A stretch of DNA of 64,000 nt. Source: DASVRZ01 sp038228695. GTDB taxonomy: Bacteria; Verrucomicrobiota; Verrucomicrobiia; Chthoniobacterales; DASVRZ01. The stretch covers positions 8,939 through 72,938 of the forward strand of contig JBBRPA010000010.1 in the NCBI GenBank assembly GCA_038228695.1, given 5' to 3'. A program made the position numbers and the translations under genes. Positions within the stretch are counted from its first letter, which is position 1; each line of letters begins with the position of its first letter. Positions 16,076 to 24,078 of the stretch are shown here, piece after piece. The notes under the pieces are model-generated. The model was given only the letters and a program-made list of their open reading frames with translations. It made no database searches and was not told the origin of the DNA.

Positions 16076-17062
16076 TCATTCGTCGGCCGCAGTCCGGGCA
16101 GCGATCGATTTACTGGAGGCTACGTTGATGTTGATCAGTCGGTCAATCAAGTCCTCCGGGCGGACGAAGCCCACCGGTCGGTTGTTTTCGTCCACGACAG
16201 CCGCAAGGGACATGCGGGCGGCGCGAAGTTTGCGGATGATTTGCGAGGCAAGTTCATCGGCGCGCACGGTAATGATGCGGCGCAAATGATGTTGAGCAGT
16301 TGTATGCAACCGCCCGTCGAGTAGCACCTCGAAGGCGCGGACGAGGCCGATACATTGGCCATTCGCCGCGACGACGGGGAACCGGTCCCAGCCGCTTTCC
16401 TTGGTCATCGCCAACAATTCGGTGACGGGCGTATCTGGTCGCACTTGGTTAACGCGGTCGAGGGGAATCATCACATCCACCCCGCGGATAGCTCGGAAAT
16501 CGACCACGTTATGAATCATCGCCCGTTCCGCCGGATCGAGTGATCCGCTTTTTTCCACCTCGCTGGTGAGATCTTTCAGTTCCTCGCGAGCAATGAAAAT
16601 ATCGCGCCGATCCTCGTTCCGAAAGACGAGTTTGCCGAGAAATGCCATCAGCCAAATAGCCGGCGAAAGGAGCCAATAAACGACTCGCAACGACTCGGAG
16701 AGCGGGGCAAGAAGTTGATAAGGAAACCGGCGGAAGAGCGATTTCGGCAACATCTCGAGCAAAATCACGAAGACCGGAATGGCGATCGCAAGCGTCACCG
16801 GGTAGGCCCAGTCGCCTAACACAGGTCGCAACAAGGTCACCACGAATACCAGAATGAGAATCTTGAGCAGGTTGGTAACGAGCAAAACCGTGATCAGCAA
16901 CCGCTGCGGATGCCGCAGTAACGCCTGCAAATGGAGAGCGCCCGGCGCTTTTTGCCGGACATTGTGATTCAGCCGCACCGGGTTGATCGAGAGCAGCCCG
17001 GCCTCAACCCCAGCGAAAAGGAACGAGACGAGGAGACAAAATGCCAGCGACAACCAGATCAT
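16076..17062 (-). CDS. DUF21/CBS-domain membrane protein (CNNM family), short form
   Basis: 328 residues. Three or four membrane helices form a DUF21 (CNNM) domain (about 1-150, with VEAGLLSINPVRL and LLEMLPKSLFRR), followed by the linker EELKDLTSEVEKSGSLDPAERAMI (shortened) and a CBS pair (about 200-320, with MIPLDRVNQV and RFPVVAANGQCIG). The C-terminal CorC_HlyC domain of longer members is missing. CNNM proteins are linked to Mg2+ or other cation efflux and sensing. Its ATG overlaps the stop of the full-length paralogue by 4 bp, so the two are made together and may pair in the membrane. Confidence 0.9.
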   Translation of the reverse strand: MIWLSLAFCLLVSFLFAGVEAGLLSINPVRLNHNVRQKAPGALHLQALLRHPQRLLITVLLVTNLLKILILVFVVTLLRPVLGDWAYPVTLAIAIPVFVILLEMLPKSLFRRFPYQLLAPLSESLRVVYWLLSPAIWLMAFLGKLVFRNEDRRDIFIAREELKDLTSEVEKSGSLDPAERAMIHNVVDFRAIRGVDVMIPLDRVNQVRPDTPVTELLAMTKESGWDRFPVVAANGQCIGLVRAFEVLLDGRLHTTAQHHLRRIITVRADELASQIIRKLRAARMSLAAVVDENNRPVGFVRPEDLIDRLININVASSKSIAARTAADE

Positions 17063-18309
17063 ATATCCGCCCCTTCCCCGACTGCCCCGGTTTTTTCGAT
17101 CAACACCTCTTGGACCCGCCGCCGGGTTGCTCGTCGGATGCGCAGCGTGTAACCCGGGATGGCGACCACCGACCCTGGCCGCGGCACGTAGCCCATCCGG
17201 TTAAAAATATACCCGCCGATCGTGTCCAACCCTTCGTGCTCGATTGTGGTTCGCAATTTTTCGCTGATGTCATCGAGCCGCGCGTGCCCGCTCACGATCA
17301 ATTTCCCCTCGCCCGATTCTTCAATGTAAAGATCCGAGCCGAGCGGCACCGCGTCGCTGATCACCTCCTCGACGATGTCAGAAAAGGAGACCACGCCCTC
17401 CGTTCCGCCAAATTCATCGAGCACGATCGCGATCCGTTGTGGGCGGTGCAAAAAGCTTTGCAGCAATTCCAGCGCGTTCATCGTTTCCGGCACAAACGAC
17501 GGCGGCACGAGCAGCTCCGGATAGGGATGAGTCGGATTCGCCAAGAAAGCCGCCACGTCGAGCACCCCGAGAATGTCGTCCGGAGTCTCCCCGTAAACCG
17601 GCACGAGGCGGCGGCGGCGCGTCCGCAACAGCGTAATCGCCTCCTCATTGGTCAGATCGTCGGGCAGCGTGAAACTATCCACTCGGGGCGTCATGCAATC
17701 CTTGGCCGTTTTGTCCGCCAATTTCATGATCTCCGAAATCATCTCCCGCTCTTGAGCATCGATCACCCCGGCCTCCGCCCCAAGAGTCATCAACGTCGCA
17801 AACTCTCCCTCCGAGAGCGTGGTTCGGATTTTCAAATTCCGGGGCCGGATTATCTCCGCCAGTCGTTCCGTGGCGTGCTCCATGCCGCCCGTCAACCGGC
17901 CGAGCAGCGGGAGCGCGAGGTCCAGATATCGCACGGCTAGGGGAGCCAGCCGGAGCGGTTGCATTAACGCAATCAGCTTCGGCAGCAGATCGCAGAGGAT
18001 CACCACCAAGGCGAATGCACCCAGCGTCGTCGCCCACACGGGAATCATCTGGTTCGGCCAGCGCTCGGCCAGATAGAGACACAACAAAACCAGCGGCACG
18101 TTCACCATCACATCCGAAACCAAAATCACCGCTAACAAACGGCGCCGGTCCGCCGTCAACCGCTCCAGCGCCAAGCCCAGCCGAGTATCCTTACCTTGCA
18201 GCCGCTTGATCTGGTTCGGCCGCACCGAAAACAGCGCGGTCTCCATTCCCGAAAAAAACGCCGATGCCCCTACCAAAACTGCCAGCAGGAGAAAATACCA
18301 CGCGTTCAC
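17059..18309 (-). CDS. HlyC/CorC-family (CNNM) membrane protein, long form
   Basis: 416 residues. DUF21 domain (about 1-165: SAFFSGMETALFSVRPNQ, then DLLPKLIALMQPLRL), linker with EGEFATLMTLGAEAG, CBS pair (about 200-320; MTPRVDSFTLP, RIAIVLDEFGGTEG) and a C-terminal CorC_HlyC transporter-associated domain (about 335-410; DTIGGYIFNRMGYVPRPGS, shortened). This is the standard architecture of hemolysin-named cation-transport proteins; the haemolysin label is historical. First gene of a coupled pair with the shorter paralogue. Divergent from the DUF309 gene. Confidence 0.92.
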   Translation of the reverse strand: MNAWYFLLLAVLVGASAFFSGMETALFSVRPNQIKRLQGKDTRLGLALERLTADRRRLLAVILVSDVMVNVPLVLLCLYLAERWPNQMIPVWATTLGAFALVVILCDLLPKLIALMQPLRLAPLAVRYLDLALPLLGRLTGGMEHATERLAEIIRPRNLKIRTTLSEGEFATLMTLGAEAGVIDAQEREMISEIMKLADKTAKDCMTPRVDSFTLPDDLTNEEAITLLRTRRRRLVPVYGETPDDILGVLDVAAFLANPTHPYPELLVPPSFVPETMNALELLQSFLHRPQRIAIVLDEFGGTEGVVSFSDIVEEVISDAVPLGSDLYIEESGEGKLIVSGHARLDDISEKLRTTIEHEGLDTIGGYIFNRMGYVPRPGSVVAIPGYTLRIRRATRRRVQEVLIEKTGAVGEGADI

Positions 18310-18403
18310 GAACGGAATGAAGGCGCACCCTCCCCTGCGCCTGAATCATCCGGAGCTTTCATTATTCGCCTAGGTCGTTTAAGAATAAAGTTCACTGGTT
18401 CCA

Positions 18404-18865
18404 ATGAAAAAAGCTGATCGAATATCCGACTTTGTAAAGGAATTAGCGTCATCCGTTTCGCTCCCCGGTTTTTCCCACGATCCGCGTTACCTCGGTTTTT
18501 TTACCTGTTTTAACCGAGGCGATTACTACGAGGCGCACGATGTCCTTGAAGATCTCTGGCTCCAAACCACCGGCCCCGACTACGCCTTCTACAAGGGCCT
18601 CATCCAGATCGCCGGCGCTTTTGTCCACCTGCGAAAACAACAGGAGCATCCCGGACACCACAAACACGGACGCCGAATGTTTCCCGCCACCCGCCTTTTT
18701 CATCTCGGCCTAACCAATCTCGCCCCCTTCGCACCGCGCCACCATGGCCTCGATCTCATCGCCCTGCATCACCTCTGCGCCCGCATCTGCGACGCCATCC
18801 GATCCGCTGATTTCCAGATCAACCCGTGGAATCCGCGGGCCCTTCCCCAGATCGAACTAACCTAG
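18404..18865 (+). CDS. DUF309-domain protein
   Basis: 153 residues. The family signature lies at residues about 30-75: FNRGDYYEAHDVLEDLW followed by YKGLIQIAGAFVHLRK. The His/Glu pattern of the first helix suggests a metal or active site, but no function is established for DUF309. No signal peptide. It is followed 6 bp later by the DUF2007 gene on the same strand, so the two form a small operon. The family call is secure, the role is not. Confidence 0.9.
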   Translation: MKKADRISDFVKELASSVSLPGFSHDPRYLGFFTCFNRGDYYEAHDVLEDLWLQTTGPDYAFYKGLIQIAGAFVHLRKQQEHPGHHKHGRRMFPATRLFHLGLTNLAPFAPRHHGLDLIALHHLCARICDAIRSADFQINPWNPRALPQIELT

Positions 18866-18871
18866 GGCACT

Positions 18872-19192
18872 ATGCGCGACGTTTTTGTTCATCAAGATTT
18901 CACCCGGGTGGGTCTTTGCAAGACGGTGCTCGACGCGGTCGGCATTCCAAATTTCATCCGCAACCAATATACTAACAATTCGCTGAGCGAACTGCCGTCG
19001 CCGATTTTCTTTCCCGCACTTTGCGTGATCGAGGATGAGGACTACGACGAAGCGGTGCGGGTGTTGCGCGGGATTCCGGAAGGCTCGCAAACTCACGCGC
19101 CGAATTGGCGTTGCCAGAAGTGCAACGAGATCGCTCCAGGAAATTTTGATAGTTGCTGGAACTGCGGAACGGAACGCGAACCCACCGCTTAA
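18872..19192 (+). CDS. DUF2007 protein with C-terminal zinc ribbon
   Basis: 106 residues. The N-terminal part (about 1-70) matches the small ferredoxin-like DUF2007 fold (opening with a short strand, helix TVLDAVGIPNFIRN, then ALCVIEDEDYDEAVRVL). The C-terminal part is a four-cysteine ribbon, WRCQKCNEIAPGNFDSCWNC, likely binding zinc. DUF2007 proteins are annotated as putative signal-transducing, without firm evidence. The stop codon shares a TTAA palindrome with the stop of convergent rmuC. Confidence 0.88.
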   Translation: MRDVFVHQDFTRVGLCKTVLDAVGIPNFIRNQYTNNSLSELPSPIFFPALCVIEDEDYDEAVRVLRGIPEGSQTHAPNWRCQKCNEIAPGNFDSCWNCGTEREPTA

Positions 19193-20679
19193 TCCAGCGG
19201 CAGTTCGCCAGACAAATCCGGGTTAATCCGCGGTATAGCTTCGATAGTTAGAGCGGACTCGATTTCTTTTTCGGCGGTGGCCACGTCGAGGTCTTGGAAT
19301 TTTCTCGCTGTTACTAACAATCGGCTTTCGAGAGAAGTAGCGGTCTGGTTATAGGCGTTGACGGCAGATTGCAGGTTTTTGCCGATGCTGTTGAAGTGAC
19401 CGCCCATGACTTGGACGCGCTTGTAGAGTTCGCGGGCTAGTTCGCTGATTTTCTGCGCGTTCTCGGCGAGATTTTCCTGCCTCCAACCGTAGGCAAACGC
19501 CTTAAGCAGCGCGATCAGCGTGGTCGGCGTGGCCAGGATGACGCGCTCGTTGATGCCGGTCTCGATCAGGGTCGGGTCGATCTGCAAGGCGGCGCTGTAA
19601 AACATTTCGCCGGGAATGAAGAGGACGACTAACTCGGGTGCGGGTTGGAATTGATCCCAATACGATTTCGCCGAGAGTGCCTTGATGTGATCGCGAATGT
19701 GGCGGGCATGTTCCTTCAGCTTGAGAGTGCGCTGGGTTTCGTCCTCGCATTCCATGGCCTCAAGGTAAGCGGCGAGCGGCGCCTTGGCATCGACGACGAC
19801 ATTTTTTCCGCCGGGCAGACGGGCGATCAGATCGGGGCGCAGCCGGGCATTGTCCTCATCGGTGACGCTTTGTTGCTCCTGAAAATCGCAATGATCTAAC
19901 ATCCCAGCCATTTCGACGACGCGCTTGAGTTGGATCTCGCCCCAACGTCCCCGGACGCGCGGAGTGCCGAGGGCTTTGACCAAATTAGCCGCTTCGTTGC
20001 GAAGGAGGACCTGACCTTCACCGAGAGATTTGACCTGGTCGCGCAGAACTTCGTAAGCGCCGAGGCGGGATTTTTCGAGTTCTTGAATTTGCTGGTCAAA
20101 TTTTCCGAGCGTTTCCTTCACTGGAAGGACGAGTTGATCGATCGCGGTCTGGCGTTTCTCGAGGTCCGCTTTGGCCGCGTCCTGAAACTGCGTCAGCTTG
20201 GTCGAAGCGAGTTCGAGGAAGGATTGGTTGTTAGTCCGGAGCGCCTCGGAGGAGAGTGCCTTGAAGGCGTCGGTCATCTGCTGCTGCGCGTCGTTGAGCA
20301 GCCGCTGTTTTTCGACGAAACCGGCGCGCTCGGTCTCAAAACGCGCTTCCATCTCGACGATTTTTTCACGTTGCGAGGAGGACTCGGCGCGAAAGGTTTC
20401 GAGCGTGGCGCGGAGCACGGGAAGTTCAGCAGCGGATTGCTCGAAACCAGCGCGGGCGATTTTTTCGGATTGCAACTCCGCGCGAAGCGCAACCGTCTCC
20501 GCAGCGCCCGCCGTGAGGGACGACTGCGCGGTGGCCAATCGCTGATCCCGCTCGGCGAGACGTTCTTCAAAAAGAGAGATCTGGCCGGCGTGTCGTGCCC
20601 GAAGAATCAGCCAAAGCACGACCGCGCCAATCACCAGTCCGCCGCCCAACGCGATTGCCATTTGCAAATTAAAATCCAT
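19189..20679 (-). CDS. rmuC: DNA recombination protein RmuC
   Basis: 496 residues. An N-terminal membrane helix (about 8-26) is followed by a long coiled coil (about 35-215) and the RmuC nuclease-like domain with LGTPRVRGRWGEIQLKRVVE (shortened), DLIARLPGGKNVVVDAKAPL and VLFIPGEMFYSAAL. RmuC limits inversions at inverted repeats and is thought to act on DNA structures; the core resembles PD-(D/E)XK nucleases (VVVDAK carries the Asp and Lys). Length is normal. The gene is followed by the convergent DUF2007 gene with a 4-bp overlap. Confidence 0.95.
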   Translation of the reverse strand: MDFNLQMAIALGGGLVIGAVVLWLILRARHAGQISLFEERLAERDQRLATAQSSLTAGAAETVALRAELQSEKIARAGFEQSAAELPVLRATLETFRAESSSQREKIVEMEARFETERAGFVEKQRLLNDAQQQMTDAFKALSSEALRTNNQSFLELASTKLTQFQDAAKADLEKRQTAIDQLVLPVKETLGKFDQQIQELEKSRLGAYEVLRDQVKSLGEGQVLLRNEAANLVKALGTPRVRGRWGEIQLKRVVEMAGMLDHCDFQEQQSVTDEDNARLRPDLIARLPGGKNVVVDAKAPLAAYLEAMECEDETQRTLKLKEHARHIRDHIKALSAKSYWDQFQPAPELVVLFIPGEMFYSAALQIDPTLIETGINERVILATPTTLIALLKAFAYGWRQENLAENAQKISELARELYKRVQVMGGHFNSIGKNLQSAVNAYNQTATSLESRLLVTARKFQDLDVATAEKEIESALTIEAIPRINPDLSGELPLD

Positions 20680-20834
20680 CGCTCAGAGAATGCAGCGGAA
20701 CCGCGCCCTCGCCAACAGCGAAAACTGGCGAGCACCATCTCCCGGCCAATCAGCGCAAACGTGTTGCCGTTGAGAAAGAGGAACGGCGCACCGCGATGGC
20801 ACGCACGGAGGAAATCGAACGCCTCTCCCAGCAA
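20631..20834 (-). CDS. Possible small protein overlapping the rmuC start (67 aa)
   Basis: A frame from a TTG at 20834, preceded by gaggggaaat, encodes MLGEAFDFLRACHRGAPFLFLNG and onward. The segment AFDFLRACHRGAPFLFLNGN is strongly protein-like and resembles N-termini of short hypothetical proteins I recall from related bacteria, but the last third is low-complexity and the frame runs 49 bp into rmuC. It starts 2 bp after the stop of the next small gene, so the two could form a pair. It may equally be a truncated remnant. Confidence 0.3.
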   Translation of the reverse strand: MLGEAFDFLRACHRGAPFLFLNGNTFALIGREMVLASFRCWRGRGSAAFSERWILICKWQSRWAADW

Positions 20835-20836
20835 GA

Positions 20837-21070
20837 TTATTTCCCCTCGTTTTGCTTCCCAGTCAGCCGCGCACGCTCCTCCAGCTTCTGGGTTAATTCC
20901 ATGCTGTGCTCCACCTCGCGCACACGCTCCTCGGTTGAAGCTGACGACAGACTCCCAACTCCGGTTTTTGAAAAAAGCGGCTCGGGTTTGAAGCGGTGAG
21001 TGTTCTCCACCACCGCCTTCAGGATGTCCTCGTCCGTCAGTTGTTCCAACAGGTCGATTCGCAGTTTCAT
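20837..21070 (-). CDS. Small hypothetical protein (77 aa)
   Basis: Begins MKLRIDLLEQLTDEDILKAV and continues with a polar region and a helix (REVEHSMELTQKLEERARL). No membrane segment. The residue pattern is protein-like and the frame is free of stops, but I recognise no family. It lies in a patch of broken genes, directly upstream of the possible 67-aa frame, and its 5' side abuts a remnant on the other strand. Could be intact or the tail of a lost gene. Confidence 0.4.
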   Translation of the reverse strand: MKLRIDLLEQLTDEDILKAVVENTHRFKPEPLFSKTGVGSLSSASTEERVREVEHSMELTQKLEERARLTGKQNEGK

Positions 21071-21107
21071 CAGGCATAGCGTGCTCCTTTTCGGTGCGGT
21101 TGGCAAA

Positions 21108-21341
21108 TATTCGGTTCACCAACATTCGCAAGCGTTGCCCCGTGCGGCAGGAGGAACTCGGACAGTTTCTCACCACCTTCGAGACCCGCCGCACCATGCA
21201 AACCGTCGTCTCCCAATTGCTTGGAAATCCGATGTCTGGATCGCCGAAGACCCCGACCACATGATCCACTTCAACGGCGAACGCTTCCTCGGGCCGTATC
21301 GAGCTGTGATGCCGAAAGAATCAACCGACTCCATTGCCAAA
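21108..21341 (+). pseudogene. Frameshifted remnant of an unidentified gene
   Basis: Two plus-strand frames read as parts of one protein: RQEELGQFLTTFETRRTMQ and VVSQLLGN in one, then VWIAEDPDHMIHFNGERFLG and PYRAVMPKE in another, joined by a shift near 21225. There is no valid start and the second frame stops at 21342-21344. Family not recognised. Confidence 0.4.
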
Positions 21342-21379
21342 TGAAATCCCGCACCCTCACCACCCTGTGTGACTGACTG

Positions 21380-21727
21380 ATGCCGAAGCTGCTGAGCGGG
21401 GCCGATATCACAGACGAGGGGATGACCGCGACCATTGAGCACATTCTGCCTGAGAATCTTGGCGAGGCCGGATGGGAACACTTCACTGCCGAAGCTCACG
21501 ACCGATGTTACGAGCGTGTCGGAAACTACTCGCTCCTCGAACGTAACTTGAATGGGCAACAAGCTGGCAACGCAGCTTTTACACAGAAACAGAAGGTGTA
21601 TGCGCAATCGCAGTATCGAACATCCAAGGATTTGGGCCAATTCACCGACTGGACGGAAGAGACAATCGCAATACGTCAGGCGGACATGGCAAAAGTGGCC
21701 AAGACGTTTTGGGCATTGCCGAATTGA
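21380..21727 (+). pseudogene. C-terminal DUF1524 (HNH-like) fragment of a GmrSD/DUF262-type protein
   Basis: The 115-codon frame carries the hallmarks of the DUF1524 nuclease domain: TIEHILPENLGEAGWEHF, RVGNYSLLERNLNGQQAGN, KVYAQSQYRTSKDLGQF and WTEETIAIRQADMAK. Full DUF262-DUF1524 proteins (type IV modification-dependent restriction, GmrSD class) are 500-700 residues, with an N-terminal DUF262 NTPase-like domain that is absent here. In-frame stops lie just upstream of the ATG. It is therefore best read as the surviving 3' end of a decayed restriction gene. Confidence 0.7.
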
Positions 21728-21753
21728 CACCTCCTCATCGGGCGAATCTAGAT

Positions 21754-22080
21754 GGTCCTGGTGGGGCCTTTGCCTGAGATCGTCCATCGGCTGAAACCGG
21801 CCGTCCCGGAGGAGGCGCGCAACCGCCGCGTGATGACGATGCGGACTGGATCGGGAAACTGGATGATTTCATGCGGATCAGTGAGCGGGAGATTTTGACC
21901 CATGCAGGCAGTGTGAGCCACGAGGTGGCACTGGTGAAAGCGGTGGCGGAGTTTGAAAAATTCCGCCGCATAGAGGACGCGCAGCCTTCGCCAGTGGAGC
22001 AACATTTCATTGAGGCGATCGAGCAGGTGAAGCAGTTGGAAAAGAGCAAACGCGCTAAGACGAACGAGCGAGGCGGCTAA
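21754..22080 (+). pseudogene. Frameshifted C-terminal fragment of a RhuM-family protein
   Basis: The readable end is DWIGKLDDFMRISEREILTH, then AGSVSHEVALVKAVAEFEKF and PSPVEQHFIEAIEQVKQLEK, as in C-termini of RhuM (virulence-associated, mobile-element-borne) proteins. Upstream, MVLVGPLPEIVHRL to RRVMTM continues in another frame: loss of one G after the atgacgatg at 21834-21842 joins MTM to ADWIGKLDD. The N-terminal two thirds are missing. Confidence 0.6.
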
Positions 22081-22109
22081 CCCTCGGGCTATCGCAGATC
22101 AATCGTCCC

Positions 22110-22152
22110 CAACAAAAAACCGGGCCCACTTGCGCGGGTCCGGTTTTTGTTG
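22110..22152 (-). terminator. Terminator of rpsA
   Basis: Arms caacaaaaaaccgg (from 22110) and ccggtttttgttg (to 22152) flank a GC-rich stem-loop (gcccacttgcgcgggt). It lies 25 bp after the rpsA stop on the minus strand, and the symmetric A/T flanks give a U-run in either direction. Confidence 0.85.
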
Positions 22153-22176
22153 AGTGACGAGAAATGCGTCGGGCGA

Positions 22177-23859
22177 CTATTTCTTTTTGCCGTCGCCGGG
22201 ACGATACTCTTCCTCGGCAGCCGCGAAGGCTTGTTCGAGGCCGACCATGTCTTCGCCGGGGCGAATCGAGTCGAACGCTTCGCTCTCGCGCTTGAGTTCC
22301 TCCTCGTTGTAGTTGGCGGCTTTGATCGAGAGACCAATGCGGCGCTCGGCTTTGTCCACCTTGATGACGCGGGCCTCGACTTCATCGCCGACTTTGATGA
22401 CGTCTTTGACTTTCTCCACGCGGCTTTCGCTGAGTTGGGAGATGTGGACGAGGCCGTCGATGTCGCCTTCGAGAGCGACGAACGCTCCGAAGCTGGCCAG
22501 CTTGGTGACTTTGCCTTTGACGAGATCGCCGATTTTGTAGCGGGTGTCGATTTCTTTCCAAGGATCGTTCTCGAGCTGTTTCATGCCGAGGCTGATGCGT
22601 TGGTTGGTCTTGTCGATGTCGATGACGACCGCTTCGATCTCGTCGCCCTTCTTGAGCATTTCGCTCGGGTGATTGATCTTGCGGGTCCAGCTCAGATCGG
22701 ACACGTGGACCATGCCGTCGATGCCTTCTTCGAGCTCAACAAACGCGCCGTATGCGGTGGTGTTGCGCACCTTGCCTTTGACTTGCTTGCCGATGATGTA
22801 GCGCTGTTCGATTTCGTCCCATGGATTGGTTTCGAGCTGGCGCAGGCCGAGCGAGATTTTCTGCTCTTCCTTGTTAACACCGAGAACGGCGGCTTCCACT
22901 TCCTGCCCGATCGTAAGGACGTCGGAAGGACGCGCGATGCGCTTGGTCCAGGAGAGTTCGGAGACGTGGATAAGGCCTTCGACGCCTTCCTCGATCTCGA
23001 CGAACGCGCCGTAGGGAACGAGGTTGGTGATCTTGCCTTTGACGCGCGCCCCGGTGGGGAAACGCTCTTCGATTTTGTCCCAAGGATTGTTCTGGGTCTG
23101 CTTGAGACCGAGGGAGACGCGCTCCTTGTCCTTGTTGATATCGAGCACGACAACCTCGATTTCCTGGCCGACTTTGAGCAGTTCGGAAGGATGGTTGAGG
23201 CGGCTCCAGGTCATGTCGGTGATGTGGAGCAGACCGTCCATGCCGTTGAGATCGATAAAGGCACCGAAGTCGGTGAGATTCTTGACCTTGCCGGTAACGA
23301 TGGAGCCAATCTCGACTTCGCCCATGAATTTGGCGCGCTGTTCGCTACGCTCGGCTTCGATGAGTTCGCGACGGGAGAGGACGACGTTTTTACGGTCATC
23401 GTTGATTTTGACGATCTTGAAGTCGTAGGTATTGCCGACGAATTGCTGAAGATCTTTCGGGGGGATGATGTCGATCTGGGAGCCGGGGAGAAACGCCTCG
23501 ACGCCGATGTTGACGGTGAGACCGCCTTTGACGACCGAGCGGACTTTGCCTTTGATGAGGCCGTCGCCTTGGAAGACTTTGACGATTTTTTCCCAGTTCT
23601 GACGATAAGCTGCTTTGGCCTTCGAGAGGATGACCATGCCTTCGTCGTTTTCGAGGCGCTCGAGGAGCACTTCGACTTCTTCGCCGACTTCGAGGGTATC
23701 GATGTCGTCGAATTCAGATGAGGGAATAACGCCCTCGGATTTGTAGCCGATATCGACGAGGACTTCGCGATTACGAATCTCGAGGATGCGGCCTTTGACA
23801 ATACTGCCTTCGCGGAAATCACGCATGGATTTCGCGATCAAGTCCTTCATTTCTAACAT
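22177..23859 (-). CDS. rpsA: 30S ribosomal protein S1
   Basis: 560 residues with six S1 (OB-fold) repeats starting near residues 17, 104, 190, 275, 362 and 450; repeats 3-6 share the strict pattern GKV-x-GAF(V/I)-x-GLIHVS(E/D)LSW. This is the full-length six-domain form found in Gram-negative bacteria. S1 binds mRNA leaders and helps the 30S subunit unfold and load structured messages. The C-terminus is acidic then Lys-rich (PGDGKKK). Starts MLEMKDL; the second ATG three codons on is possible. A terminator lies downstream and a double terminator of the upstream desaturase gene lies before it, so it is likely transcribed alone. Confidence 0.97.
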   Translation of the reverse strand: MLEMKDLIAKSMRDFREGSIVKGRILEIRNREVLVDIGYKSEGVIPSSEFDDIDTLEVGEEVEVLLERLENDEGMVILSKAKAAYRQNWEKIVKVFQGDGLIKGKVRSVVKGGLTVNIGVEAFLPGSQIDIIPPKDLQQFVGNTYDFKIVKINDDRKNVVLSRRELIEAERSEQRAKFMGEVEIGSIVTGKVKNLTDFGAFIDLNGMDGLLHITDMTWSRLNHPSELLKVGQEIEVVVLDINKDKERVSLGLKQTQNNPWDKIEERFPTGARVKGKITNLVPYGAFVEIEEGVEGLIHVSELSWTKRIARPSDVLTIGQEVEAAVLGVNKEEQKISLGLRQLETNPWDEIEQRYIIGKQVKGKVRNTTAYGAFVELEEGIDGMVHVSDLSWTRKINHPSEMLKKGDEIEAVVIDIDKTNQRISLGMKQLENDPWKEIDTRYKIGDLVKGKVTKLASFGAFVALEGDIDGLVHISQLSESRVEKVKDVIKVGDEVEARVIKVDKAERRIGLSIKAANYNEEELKRESEAFDSIRPGEDMVGLEQAFAAAEEEYRPGDGKKK

Positions 23860-23926
23860 ATGTTTTGCTTTCTTCTCGCCACGGTTGCCATTTGTTGAAC
23901 TTTCTACCCGCCGTTTCGCACACGCG

Positions 23927-23958
23927 AAAAAACGGTCCCCTCGCCTTTGCGAGGGGGT
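23927..23958 (-). terminator. Intrinsic terminator between the desaturase gene and rpsA
   Basis: An 8-bp stem (cccctcgc at 23937-23944 with gcgagggg at 23949-23956) is followed, on the minus strand, by a run of six T (23927-23932). It ends transcription from the desaturase side about 70 bp before rpsA. Confidence 0.85.
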
Positions 23959-24024
23959 GGAATTATACCCCGTTTCCGTAGGCCCGCAAATGAAATTAGC
24001 CGCTCGCGAAGGTTCCCAAGAACG

Positions 24025-24058
24025 AAACAGGCGACCCCGTTGCCAAGGCCGCCCGTTT
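24025..24058 (-). terminator. Second hairpin after the desaturase gene
   Basis: Arms aaacaggcgacc (24025-24036) and ggccgcccgttt (24047-24058) pair at 10 of 12 positions, 20 bp after the desaturase stop. The following T-run is weak, so it may be an mRNA 3'-end stabiliser rather than the main terminator. Confidence 0.5.
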
Positions 24059-24078
24059 TGTGAGATCGCGCGGGGAAC

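Noticed and set aside
21000..21344. A continuous plus-strand frame of 114 codons as a real gene
   Set aside because: Its first half is the complement of the small minus-strand gene, and only the last third looks like protein; it is better read as a frameshifted remnant.
22147..23721. A plus-strand open frame of 524 codons opposite rpsA
   Set aside because: It mirrors the repeated S1 domains, has Asp/Phe-rich low-information composition, and lies over a certain ribosomal protein gene.
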